A DNA stretch of 60,454 nucleotides from NCBI GenBank assembly GCA_943356465.1, contig CALREX010000006.1:1-60454 (forward strand), written 5' to 3'. Within the stretch, counting starts at the first letter, position 1. The number at the start of each line of letters is the position of its first letter. A model generated the notes under the pieces. That model was given only the letters and a program-made list of their open reading frames with translations. It was not told the origin of the DNA and did not search any database. This stretch comes from Candidatus Peribacteria bacterium (lineage in GTDB: Bacteria > Patescibacteriota > Gracilibacteria > UBA1369 > LOWO2-01-FULL-3). Positions 8,244 through 16,102 of this stretch are shown here, in pieces. The translations under genes and the position numbers were made by a program.

Positions 8244-9503
8244 CTAACTCAACCCAAAAAACGAACTCGCAACCAAGATAACAGTTGCAACTATGATTCC
8301 TATAATTGTAATCCAAGAAATCAAGTTACTCCAAAATCCATTCGTATACTCCCCCATTATGCTCTTGTCGTTGATAATTTTCAAAACGAACAACAAGACA
8401 AATGGAAGCAAAATTCCGTTTATATCCTGAGACAAGACCATAATACTAACCAACGAAATCTTCGGAATCAACACGACCAAACATGGCAAAATTATCGTAA
8501 TAAGAATAATTGAATAGAAATATTTTCCGCGACTCCAATCAGTATCAAATCCATCTTCCCAGCCAAACGCCTCACATATCGCATAAGCTGTTGCAGTAGG
8601 CAAAATAAACGCTCCAAGCATAGAGGCGACAAACAACCCAAACGCAAACAAAAACTGCGCTAAATGTCCCGCCAAAGGCTCAAGCGCCGCCGCCGCATCT
8701 CCGGCATCATTAATACGAATTCCATATTTATATAATGTCGCCGCCGTACTTATAATTATGAAGAAACTTACTATATCGGTAATAAATGCACCCACATAAA
8801 CCTCAACTCTTTCAGCGTTATAGTGCTGAACATCCATTCCTTTATCCACAACATACGACTGTATAAAAAACTGCCCCCAAGGAGTAATAGTTGTACCGAT
8901 CAAAGCGATCATTGTAATCAAGAATATAGGACTCCATTCGATGGTAGGAGTGACCATATCCTTCATAGCCTGACCAAAATCAGGCCCGATTACAAAACCG
9001 TTTATTATGTAAACAATATAGAAAAATGAAAAAATCAAAAATATTTTTTGTGTAGTCTTAAATGAGCCTTTAAAAAGTATGAAGAAAACAAAAAATGCCG
9101 AAACCGGCACGGCAATGTATTTACTGATTCCAATAATTCCAAAAGAAGAAGCGATTCCGGCAAACTCGGCTGTAACAGTTCCCATATTCGCAACAAGCAT
9201 GAGCAACATCACAAGAGCAGTAAGCTTAACTCCAAAAGTTTCACGAATAATTCCTCCAAGCCCCTGACGTGTGACAAGTCCGATTCTTACCCCCATCTCC
9301 TGAGTCACAGCCAATGCAAAAGTGATAAGAAGTAAAATCCAAAGCATTTTCGTTCCAAAATGCGCACCAACAACAGAATAAGTCGTAATCCCTCCGGCAT
9401 CATTATCGGCATTCGCAGAAATAATTCCTGGACCTACAACTCCCAAGAAAAATATCAATTTATATTTAAGCTGAAACCATTTATTTTTTATCGTCGCAAT
9501 CAT
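8244..9503 (-). CDS. Nramp-related divalent metal (probably Mg2+) transporter
   Basis: This 419-aa polytopic membrane protein (about 11 segments) belongs to the Nramp/SLC11 fold. The first helix has GPGIISANADNDAGG, where classic Mn/Fe Nramps have DPGN. The sixth helix reads TTITPWGQFF, where classic Nramps have a metal-binding Met in MPHN. Loss of the soft Met ligand is the hallmark of the Nramp-related Mg2+ transporter clade, so Mg2+ (or Mn2+) import is the likely role. It starts 2 nt after an MgtE-type sensor protein gene, which supports Mg2+. The exact ion is inferred. Confidence 0.8.
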   Translation of the reverse strand: MIATIKNKWFQLKYKLIFFLGVVGPGIISANADNDAGGITTYSVVGAHFGTKMLWILLLITFALAVTQEMGVRIGLVTRQGLGGIIRETFGVKLTALVMLLMLVANMGTVTAEFAGIASSFGIIGISKYIAVPVSAFFVFFILFKGSFKTTQKIFLIFSFFYIVYIINGFVIGPDFGQAMKDMVTPTIEWSPIFLITMIALIGTTITPWGQFFIQSYVVDKGMDVQHYNAERVEVYVGAFITDIVSFFIIISTAATLYKYGIRINDAGDAAAALEPLAGHLAQFLFAFGLFVASMLGAFILPTATAYAICEAFGWEDGFDTDWSRGKYFYSIILITIILPCLVVLIPKISLVSIMVLSQDINGILLPFVLLFVLKIINDKSIMGEYTNGFWSNLISWITIIGIIVATVILVASSFFGLS

Positions 9504-9505
9504 TT

Positions 9506-10726
9506 TTATGCATTAGGAACTAAGTGTCTCATAACATCATCGATCGAAACGATTCCAAGAAGCTTACCAGAATCATCCAAAACAGCTGCAGTGAAAAGAT
9601 CATATTTTGTCATCACTTCCATTATTTCATCTATGTCATCATTCGCCTTCAAAGTGGAATTCCTATGGAAATCATCTTCATGCGTCAATTCATTCATTTT
9701 TTTCTCATGACCGGCAACGATAAGAGACCTCAGAGACACAACCCCTTTAAATTTTTCATCATCATCTATAACATAGACATATAGCACAGATCTATACTTT
9801 GCAGAATGTTTCTTTATATCATCCATCACATGCCTGACGGTCATATCCGGCTTAACCTTCATAAAATCCAAAGTCATAAGTCCTCCGGCAGTATCATCAG
9901 GATAAAGCAAAAGTTTTTCCACATTTTTCATTTTTGATCCCCTCAAATGAGATAAAAACATCTTAGCTTCTTCTCTCGGTAAACTTTTCATAAGGTCAGC
10001 AACTTCATCCACAGACATTTGAGAAAGAATTTCAGAAGCCTTATCAGGACCAAGATATTTTACCAAAACTTTTTGCAGTTTTGGCTCTATCTCCTCCAAA
10101 ACCTTCGCAGCCTCTTTTACATCCATAGATTCAACCAAATTTCCACCATGTTGAATATTCAAATCCTCAATAATATTCGCAAGATCCGCAGGGTGAAGCC
10201 TATCAAGATCATTTGAACTCATACTAAGCTTAAGCTCCCTGCGTATAGGCTGAGCTTTCCTCCAATCAATCATATTAACCTTGAACCAATTAAACACATC
10301 CATCCACTCCATTCCAAGCCTTCTCAGAAGCCCTCTCGTACTAATATCAATCCCCAAAACACACATTTTGCCGTTCACTTTTCCCATTCTCAAATCATTC
10401 ACACGCACAACACGAATACCGGATACATCCACAATTTGCTGATCAAGAACATCCCTATCCAAGAAAACAGATCTATCCGAAACATGTTTTTCAATCTCAA
10501 CTTTTCTAAGCAAAGTATTCAAAGAAACCTCTTCTTTGCTGAAATCATCAACATATTCATATGGAATAAAAACATCCTTCTTCCCATTTACAATTTTCAC
10601 AACCAAAAATCTAACAGGAGCATACTCACCTGTTTTAGGAGAAATAATCAAATCCTGCAGAATGCCGACAACGTGATCAGCACTATCCAAAACTTTTGTT
10701 CCAAGAACATGACACAAATAAAGCAT
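9506..10726 (-). CDS. PRC-barrel / MgtE_N / CBS-pair magnesium-sensor protein
   Basis: This 406-aa soluble protein carries PRC-barrel-like strands (about 1-80 and probably 95-170), then an MgtE intracellular N domain (about 185-290, with HPADLANIIEDL and PREEAKMFLSHL), then a CBS pair (about 290-403, with YPDDTAGGLMT linking them). MgtE uses N and CBS domains to sense Mg2+ and gate its own pore; this protein has no MgtE membrane domain. It lies in an operon with the Nramp-related transporter and may gate or sense for it. The ATG is only 6 nt after the -10 box, so the mRNA is probably leaderless. Confidence 0.85.
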   Translation of the reverse strand: MLYLCHVLGTKVLDSADHVVGILQDLIISPKTGEYAPVRFLVVKIVNGKKDVFIPYEYVDDFSKEEVSLNTLLRKVEIEKHVSDRSVFLDRDVLDQQIVDVSGIRVVRVNDLRMGKVNGKMCVLGIDISTRGLLRRLGMEWMDVFNWFKVNMIDWRKAQPIRRELKLSMSSNDLDRLHPADLANIIEDLNIQHGGNLVESMDVKEAAKVLEEIEPKLQKVLVKYLGPDKASEILSQMSVDEVADLMKSLPREEAKMFLSHLRGSKMKNVEKLLLYPDDTAGGLMTLDFMKVKPDMTVRHVMDDIKKHSAKYRSVLYVYVIDDDEKFKGVVSLRSLIVAGHEKKMNELTHEDDFHRNSTLKANDDIDEIMEVMTKYDLFTAAVLDDSGKLLGIVSIDDVMRHLVPNA

Positions 10727-10732
10727 AAATCA

Positions 10733-10761
10733 AGTTTAGTTCTTAAGAACAAATTAGTCAA
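10733..10761 (-). promoter_or_regulatory. Metal-operon promoter with palindromic operator in the spacer
   Basis: Minus-strand -35 TTGACT (10756-10761) and -10 TAAACT (10733-10738) are 17 bp apart. The spacer contains a perfect 12-bp palindrome GTTCTTAAGAAC (10739-10750). Only 6 nt separate the -10 from the ATG at 10726, so transcription should start at the start codon. A dimeric repressor bound to the palindrome would block RNA polymerase. Confidence 0.6.
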
Positions 10762-10842
10762 AATTCCACGAAAGAATCAGCTATAAACATTTGACAAATT
10801 ACTTAGAAATAGAGAAACTACGAAACTAAATAATAAAAATAT

Positions 10843-11691
10843 ATGGACAGATTAGATTCGTCACAAGAAGCGGAAGAATCACAAAACGCATTCCCTCTAA
10901 ACTTAACAGTTGAATTAAATTCAAATAAACTTGCACAAAAAGGCCAGGAAAACATAACACACGGAGGATTAAAATTAATGAGATTAGCCGGAAGAGATGC
11001 AGAAGTAAGGTTATATCCACAGATAATAAAAGCAAGAATAACAGCCGCTGAACAAATGACACTTGAGGCAAAATTTTTTCAGGCTCTTTATGAAATCGGA
11101 GATCTAACCGGAAGCGGAATATTAAGAAGACCACAGCGTCCAAAACCATTTAATCTCTCAATGACAATTCCAAGATTCTTGGAACCATCAATACAAACCG
11201 TACTACCGGCAACAGCCGAAAATCTGGCAAGTGGATTTCCTGATTTATTCATGGATGATGAAGAAACCTCTAGATTGAGAGATGCGTTGGCCTTTTCACT
11301 TACGGATTCAGGCACTCCTCCATCAACAGAATTGGTACTTGAAACTCCTGAGATGGGAATACATGAAGCTCAAGACACACCTTTGATCATAAACTCGTTT
11401 GGGAAACAATTCGGATACGACCTACAAATGCGAGAACTAGATCTTGCAACAGCCATACAACTCGCCGCTCAAAAAATAGCCCCAATAGAACAAGGTTCAC
11501 CAACCATCCTTCTCACAAACAGAAAAACAAACGACAGTAAAAGAATAGCCGTTTCAAGCATCCCAACCCACAAAATAATGCTTAGAGAAGTTACAGACGA
11601 AAAGGAAGCAAGGTCCGCACTACGCGAAATAGTTTTTAACACAGCGACACAAGCAGTCTCCACGACAGCAGTCTTCAGACGGTTAGCTTAA
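10843..11691 (+). CDS. Hypothetical protein, 282 aa
   Basis: I do not recognise this 282-residue soluble protein. It begins with a short acidic, Ser-rich stretch. There are no membrane segments or clear catalytic motifs. It is a lone gene between the divergent metal operon and the convergent SLH-protein gene, whose stop lies about 9 bp away. The ATG follows an A/T-rich leader with no SD sequence. Confidence 0.7.
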   Translation: MDRLDSSQEAEESQNAFPLNLTVELNSNKLAQKGQENITHGGLKLMRLAGRDAEVRLYPQIIKARITAAEQMTLEAKFFQALYEIGDLTGSGILRRPQRPKPFNLSMTIPRFLEPSIQTVLPATAENLASGFPDLFMDDEETSRLRDALAFSLTDSGTPPSTELVLETPEMGIHEAQDTPLIINSFGKQFGYDLQMRELDLATAIQLAAQKIAPIEQGSPTILLTNRKTNDSKRIAVSSIPTHKIMLREVTDEKEARSALREIVFNTATQAVSTTAVFRRLA

Positions 11692-11700
11692 CATAAATCT

Positions 11701-12729
11701 CTATTTCAACAATTTGAATGTTCCAATAAACGTCTTCACTTCAGCATCCGTTGGATAAGATCCAGTCGCCAACATCTCAAGTTCATAAATTCTATTTCCA
11801 ACAAGGTAAGTTTGTATTACACCATAGGCATTATGATCAAGACTTTTTATTTTATAAAATAATCCTGCATAGCTACCATAATTTACCTCTTTTTCCTCAT
11901 CAGTAGCATCAAGTCCGGCAGAAGACAATGTTCCATTTTTTTCATCTTGCAGTAAATCCTTTGCAGATTTAGATTTCAGTGTCTTATCAGGTAAATCCAT
12001 ATAATTTACAAAAAAAGTTACTTTATCATTTTTATAACCATATACATAAATAGTAATATCACCGTCGGCAGAAGTCAGAGGATACGAAGCACTAATAGGC
12101 TTCCCTGGGAATGTAACACCAAAATTTCCAAGCTTATTAGTAAACTTATTTGGCTTTCTCACACCCAAAATATTGCTTATAAGTTGAGCCATTTTTCCAC
12201 GTGAGATTTTTTCATTATTGTCATTGCTTACACCAACTCCAAGAGTACTGGCAACATCTAGATAAGCCTGATACCAAACATCACTTTGCTTCATTGGATC
12301 ATAATAAAACGCTGTCAAAACAATTTTCAACGCTTCAACATAAATTATTTCATCGTTAGGCCTAAAAGAAGTATTTGAACCATTGATAATACCTTTGTCT
12401 TTTGCAAAACAAACATATTTTGCAAACCATTCATCTTTGACATCAGAGAAACAATTCTTTCCTGTCGCTTGTCCAGGATAAACGGCCTCAACAACAATCT
12501 TCGTCAATTCAGCCCTGTTTATTTTATTATCAGGTTTAAAAGTATTATCAGAATATCCGCCAATAATACCTTTTGCCTGCAATTCTTGAATAGCAGTGGC
12601 ATTCTCGTGAGACGACGGAACATCTTTAAAAACTATACCAGCGAGAGTATCCATTGCAAACACCGGCTGCGACATAATAATCAACGACAAAAAAGCGGAA
12701 AGAACCGCAGAGAGCTTGAAATTTTTCAT
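11701..12729 (-). CDS. S-layer-homology (SLH) domain surface protein
   Basis: This 342-aa protein has a Sec signal peptide ending in PVFA (about residue 25), then three SLH repeats (about 33-80 with GYSDNTFKPDNKINRAELTKI, 93-140 with SFRPNDEIIYVEALKIV, and a weaker 145-190). A C-terminal PsbP-like domain (about 200-342) resembles that of the lipoprotein at 5291-5890. SLH domains bind cell-wall polymers, so it should be attached to the envelope. Minus-strand promoter: -35 TTGACA (12778-12783), 16-bp spacer, -10 TAGAGT (12756-12761). Confidence 0.85.
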   Translation of the reverse strand: MKNFKLSAVLSAFLSLIIMSQPVFAMDTLAGIVFKDVPSSHENATAIQELQAKGIIGGYSDNTFKPDNKINRAELTKIVVEAVYPGQATGKNCFSDVKDEWFAKYVCFAKDKGIINGSNTSFRPNDEIIYVEALKIVLTAFYYDPMKQSDVWYQAYLDVASTLGVGVSNDNNEKISRGKMAQLISNILGVRKPNKFTNKLGNFGVTFPGKPISASYPLTSADGDITIYVYGYKNDKVTFFVNYMDLPDKTLKSKSAKDLLQDEKNGTLSSAGLDATDEEKEVNYGSYAGLFYKIKSLDHNAYGVIQTYLVGNRIYELEMLATGSYPTDAEVKTFIGTFKLLK

Positions 12730-12818
12730 AAGGTTTTAGTTAGGTAACAAATTTAACTCTACATCTAACAAAAAAAGTGTCAAAAAAAACAATTTCTCAT
12801 ATTTGTCTTTTGTGTTGA

Positions 12819-12867
12819 ATGTCTGCCTTTGGCAGAACTGTTTTATTCTGGTGGGCCAGCCGGGATT
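12819..12867. repeat. Displaced copy of tRNA-Lys 3' end and downstream hairpin
   Basis: These 49 bp are identical to 12918-12966, which holds the last 19 nt of tRNA-Lys with CCA plus 30 nt downstream, including the hairpin CTGCC-TTT-GGCAG. The copies are 99 bp apart in the same orientation. After the identity ends, this copy runs into unrelated sequence (CCCCTCCGGGG...). The pattern fits either a tandem duplication or an attachment-site scar. Confidence 0.85.
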
Positions 12868-12947
12868 TACCCCTCCGGGGCATAAACTTCTCATCCCTCT
12901 TGGCAAAAGAATAAACCATGTCTGCCTTTGGCAGAACTGTTTTATTC

Positions 12948-13023
12948 TGGTGGGCCAGCCGGGATTCGAACCCGGGACCAATTGCTTAAGAGGCAACTGC
13001 TCTACCAGCTGAGCTACTGACCC
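12948..13023 (-). tRNA. tRNA-Lys (CUU)
   Basis: This 76-nt tRNA has acceptor GGGTCAG paired with CTGGCCC (one U-G), anticodon stem GTTGC/GCAAT with loop CTCTTAA (anticodon CTT), T-loop GTTCGAATC and encoded CCA. A minus-strand promoter (TTGATA, 17 bp, TAACTT) lies about 40 nt upstream. The 3' part is duplicated at 12819-12867. Confidence 0.96.
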
Positions 13024-13094
13024 ACGCTATGCGACAAATTCGCACGGGAAAAGTTACCACCTCTTGAATACTTTATCAATAAAAAAAAATCAGC

Positions 13095-13107
13095 TATACT
13101 GCCACAC
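13095..13107 (+). promoter_or_regulatory. -10 box giving a leaderless GTG start
   Basis: TATACT (13095-13100) is followed after 7 nt by the GTG start of the glycosyltransferase gene, so transcription is expected to start at the GTG. A weak -35 (TTTATC) lies 17 bp upstream of the -10. Confidence 0.5.
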
Positions 13108-14244
13108 GTGAAAAAAATCTTACTTTACACAGACACGCCACTTGCCGGAGGAGCAGAAATTCAGATGTTTTTGCTGGCAAAATTTTTGGATAAAAACGCG
13201 TTCACTCCGATAATTGCATTAAGCAATAATCAATCACTTGATAAACTTGTAGAAAATTTCGACAAAGAAGGGATAAAAGTCATCAGGATCAATGCAAAAA
13301 GCAAGCACAATCCAGTCCATTACCTTTCATTAAAAAGAATTATTGCCGAAGAAAAAATAGATATTTTACATTTGAATTTATGGAATCCGGCAAGTTGTCG
13401 CTACGGATTTTTGGCGGCCAAATCAGTAAATATCCCTACCATTGTGACAGAACATGATCCATTCGAACTCACAGGATTTAAAAATGCATTCAAAAAATAC
13501 GGACTAAAAAACGTTTCGAAAATCGTGACAGTTTCACTGGAAAATCAAAAACTTTTAAAGAAACTTTTCCCTGAACATAAAGAAAAAATCGAAGTAATCC
13601 AAAACGGAATCGACACTGACTGGTGGACATCTCAAACTTTAAGATTCACAGAAAACGACAGAGAAAAGATAAAAACCGAGGTTTTCGAAACAAACGAAAA
13701 CACATTAATAATAATTTCAATCGCAGAACTTCACGAGAGAAAAGGGCTTAAGTATCTGATAAAAGCAGTATCGGAAGTAAAAATAAAATATCCAAACATA
13801 AAACTCGTCATAGTCGGCGAAGGTGGTGAGAGAAAAAATCTCGAAGATCTCATAAAAGACCTAAAATTGGAAAATCATATGATACTCATTGGCCGCAGAA
13901 AAGAAATTCCAAAACTTTTAAAAAGCTCAAATATTTTCGTCCTTCCATCACGCAGAGAGGCTTTTGGATTGGTAAATCTGGAAGCAATGATCACTCCCCT
14001 GCCCGTCATAGCAAGTCACATCGGTGGAATTCCTGAAATAGTAAAAGATGAGGAAACAGGAATTTTAGTAAAGCCTGAAGACGAAAAAGAGCTTGCAAAA
14101 GCCCTCGAAAAATTAATCTCCGATCCAAAACTTCGAGAAAAAATGGCAGAAAAAGGATTTTTGCGCGTCAAAGAAAACTTCTCCGCAAAAGAAATGGCAG
14201 AGAAATACGAAAAACTCTATACTAACGTATACGTTGAATTATAA
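13108..14244 (+). CDS. Glycosyltransferase family 4 (GT-B)
   Basis: This 378-aa enzyme has the two-domain GT-B fold of GT4 glycosyltransferases. The N-terminal acceptor domain has DTPLAGGAEIQMF (about 9-21). The nucleotide-sugar domain (about 195-360) has the Ex7E motif in EAFGLVNLEAM, followed by PVIASHIGGIPEIV. It probably transfers a sugar to a surface glycan or lipid on the cytoplasmic side. It is a single gene with a GTG start 7 nt after a -10 box, consistent with leaderless initiation. Donor and acceptor cannot be told. Confidence 0.9.
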   Translation: MKKILLYTDTPLAGGAEIQMFLLAKFLDKNAFTPIIALSNNQSLDKLVENFDKEGIKVIRINAKSKHNPVHYLSLKRIIAEEKIDILHLNLWNPASCRYGFLAAKSVNIPTIVTEHDPFELTGFKNAFKKYGLKNVSKIVTVSLENQKLLKKLFPEHKEKIEVIQNGIDTDWWTSQTLRFTENDREKIKTEVFETNENTLIIISIAELHERKGLKYLIKAVSEVKIKYPNIKLVIVGEGGERKNLEDLIKDLKLENHMILIGRRKEIPKLLKSSNIFVLPSRREAFGLVNLEAMITPLPVIASHIGGIPEIVKDEETGILVKPEDEKELAKALEKLISDPKLREKMAEKGFLRVKENFSAKEMAEKYEKLYTNVYVEL

Positions 14245-14260
14245 GCCACAAACGGCTTTT
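14243..14260 (+). terminator. Probable weak terminator after the glycosyltransferase gene
   Basis: AAGCC (14243-14247) and GGCTT (14254-14258) form a short stem followed by only a few T. It starts at the stop codon. Confidence 0.4.
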
Positions 14261-14296
14261 GTCTACACATATTAACCAGACATAAGCTTCGTTATC

Positions 14297-14325
14297 TTGA
14301 CGGTGAGCGTACGCTCACCTATCAT
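14297..14325 (+). promoter_or_regulatory. radA promoter with an 18-bp palindromic operator
   Basis: -35 TTGACG (14297-14302), a 17-bp spacer and -10 TATCAT (14320-14325). The perfect palindrome GGTGAGCGTACGCTCACC (14302-14319) fills the spacer exactly. Its centre, GAGC-GTAC-GCTC, resembles the GAAC-N4-GTTC layout of Gram-positive LexA boxes, which is notable before a DNA-repair gene. The regulator is not in the window. Confidence 0.7.
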
Positions 14326-14373
14326 ATGGCAAAGAAAATGAAGTCCTAAAAATAGATTTTTTCTATACCACCT

Positions 14374-15714
14374 ATGAAATTAAAAACTGTTTATATTTGC
14401 TCAAATTGCAGCCATGAAAGCCAAAAATGGATCGGCAAATGTCCAAACTGTGAAGCTTGGAATAGTTTCATGGAAGACGTGATAAATGTAGGAAAACCTC
14501 TAAAACAAGGAATTTCTTCAACACCAAGATCTCTAAAAATCGAAGCACTATCCCCTGCCTCACTCACTACAAATAAAACATCAATCTCAAGATTTCTTAC
14601 TGGAATAGAAGAATTTGACCGCGTAATAGGCGGCGGGATTGTTGCAGGAAGTTTGATTTTGCTCAGCGGTGAGCCTGGAATCGGAAAATCAACACTAACT
14701 CTTCAAATCGCAAATAATATTTCAAAAATTAAAAAAGTTTTACTGATCTCAGGAGAAGAATCTGTGGATCAAATAGCTGAACGAGCACAAAGACTAAATC
14801 TAAATGAAGAAAATCTCACAGCAGTAAACGAATACAATCTCGAAACAATGCTGGAAACAATCCGCAAAGAAAAACCGGATTTTGTAATAATAGATTCTAT
14901 CCAGGTAATTTCCAGCATCGATATTCCTGGCTCAGCAGGATCAATAACTCAAGTACGTTATTGCACAGAACGTATCATGGAAATAGCAAAAACTTCAGGC
15001 ATTGCAGTTATGCTTATAGGACATGTGACAAAAGACGGAAATCTCGCAGGCCCAAGAGTTTTGGAACATCTGGTCGACACAGTAATGCAAATCGAAGGAG
15101 ATAGATTTCAGCAATTTAGAATGTTACGCGCTTCAAAAAACAGATTCGGTTCATGCAATGAAGTCGGGATTTTCGAAATGACAGAAAGAGGCATGACGCA
15201 GGTAAAAAATCCATCCGAACAATTTCTTGAAGGCAGAAAAAAAGACGCGATCGGAAGCATAATAACAGTAGCCATGGAAGGAACAAGACCATTCTTAGTT
15301 GAAGTGCAAGCCCTTGCCTCAACCAGTCCATTCGGATATCCAAAACGCACAGCGAACGGTTTCGACTTAAACCGCCTACAAATCCTCATAGCCGTTTTGG
15401 AAAAACACGCAAAAATAAACCTACAAACTCAAGACGTATTTATAAATATAGTTGGAGGAATCCGCTTAAATGAACCAGCCGCAGATCTAGCCGTCCTCAT
15501 GGCAATAGTATCATCACACACACAAAAACATATATCGGACAACACAATAATTTACGGAGAAGTCGGACTTTCCGGAGAACTTCGCAAAGTCAGCCATGCC
15601 GAAAAAAGAGCTAAAGAAGGCGAAAAACTAGGATTCACAAACCAAATCACTCCAAACAAATACAAAGAGATAACAGAAATCATCAAAAACCTATCGACTC
15701 ATCAGGAGAAATAA
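14374..15714 (+). CDS. radA: DNA repair protein RadA (Sms)
   Basis: This 446-aa protein is a RecA-like ATPase that promotes branch migration during recombinational repair. It has an N-terminal zinc finger (C-x2-C at 10-13, C-x2-C near 24-27), Walker A GEPGIGKST (about 98-106), the RadA signature KNRFGSCNEVG (about 254-264) and a C-terminal Lon-protease-like domain (about 290-445). All family parts are intact and the length is normal. It is transcribed from a promoter with a palindromic operator. Its 3' end overlaps the convergent gene at 15683-16021 by 32 bp. Confidence 0.95.
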   Translation: MKLKTVYICSNCSHESQKWIGKCPNCEAWNSFMEDVINVGKPLKQGISSTPRSLKIEALSPASLTTNKTSISRFLTGIEEFDRVIGGGIVAGSLILLSGEPGIGKSTLTLQIANNISKIKKVLLISGEESVDQIAERAQRLNLNEENLTAVNEYNLETMLETIRKEKPDFVIIDSIQVISSIDIPGSAGSITQVRYCTERIMEIAKTSGIAVMLIGHVTKDGNLAGPRVLEHLVDTVMQIEGDRFQQFRMLRASKNRFGSCNEVGIFEMTERGMTQVKNPSEQFLEGRKKDAIGSIITVAMEGTRPFLVEVQALASTSPFGYPKRTANGFDLNRLQILIAVLEKHAKINLQTQDVFINIVGGIRLNEPAADLAVLMAIVSSHTQKHISDNTIIYGEVGLSGELRKVSHAEKRAKEGEKLGFTNQITPNKYKEITEIIKNLSTHQEK

Positions 15715-16021
15715 CAGAAGCTACCAAAATTTTCCTGCCTAAGTCATCCACACCCTTAATATCAATTTTTAAAGATATCCCATTATCAAACCTATACTCA
15801 TTGTACAACTCATCATCCGCCAGTCCCCTCATAACATAAAATCTATCAATCGAACTAAGTCCCATATACCCTGGAATATTTGATGCAAGTTCAATTCTTC
15901 CATTTGCCAAAACATCAGTTATAAGAAAAGACGGATAAGCATTTAGGTAAACATAAGTTCCAATATCTTTGGACGAAAATTCAAAAACTTCCCTGCTATT
16001 ATCAACATTATCCATTCCCAT
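15683..16021 (-). CDS. Hypothetical protein, 112 aa
   Basis: I do not recognise this 112-aa acidic protein. It looks beta-rich (several alternating hydrophobic strands) and has no signal peptide. It is supported by a good promoter (16055-16082), although its last codons overlap the end of radA on the other strand. There is an ATTAATTA stretch just before the ATG, as in other lone hypothetical genes here. Confidence 0.6.
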   Translation of the reverse strand: MGMDNVDNSREVFEFSSKDIGTYVYLNAYPSFLITDVLANGRIELASNIPGYMGLSSIDRFYVMRGLADDELYNEYRFDNGISLKIDIKGVDDLGRKILVASVISPDESIGF

Positions 16022-16054
16022 AATTAATTATATTCTTAAATTAAACAAGGACGG

Positions 16055-16082
16055 ATTATAACACCAACGGAAGCTAAGTCAA
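16055..16082 (-). promoter_or_regulatory. Promoter of the 112-aa hypothetical gene
   Basis: Minus-strand -35 TTGACT (16077-16082), a 16-bp spacer and a consensus -10 TATAAT (16055-16060). Confidence 0.7.
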
Positions 16083-16102
16083 CAAAACTCGGTAAAAAAA
16101 GA

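Noticed and set aside
12736-13012. ORFs on both strands around tRNA-Lys
   Set aside because: They consist of the tRNA and its duplicated 3' fragment; the apparent peptide repeat is only the DNA duplication.
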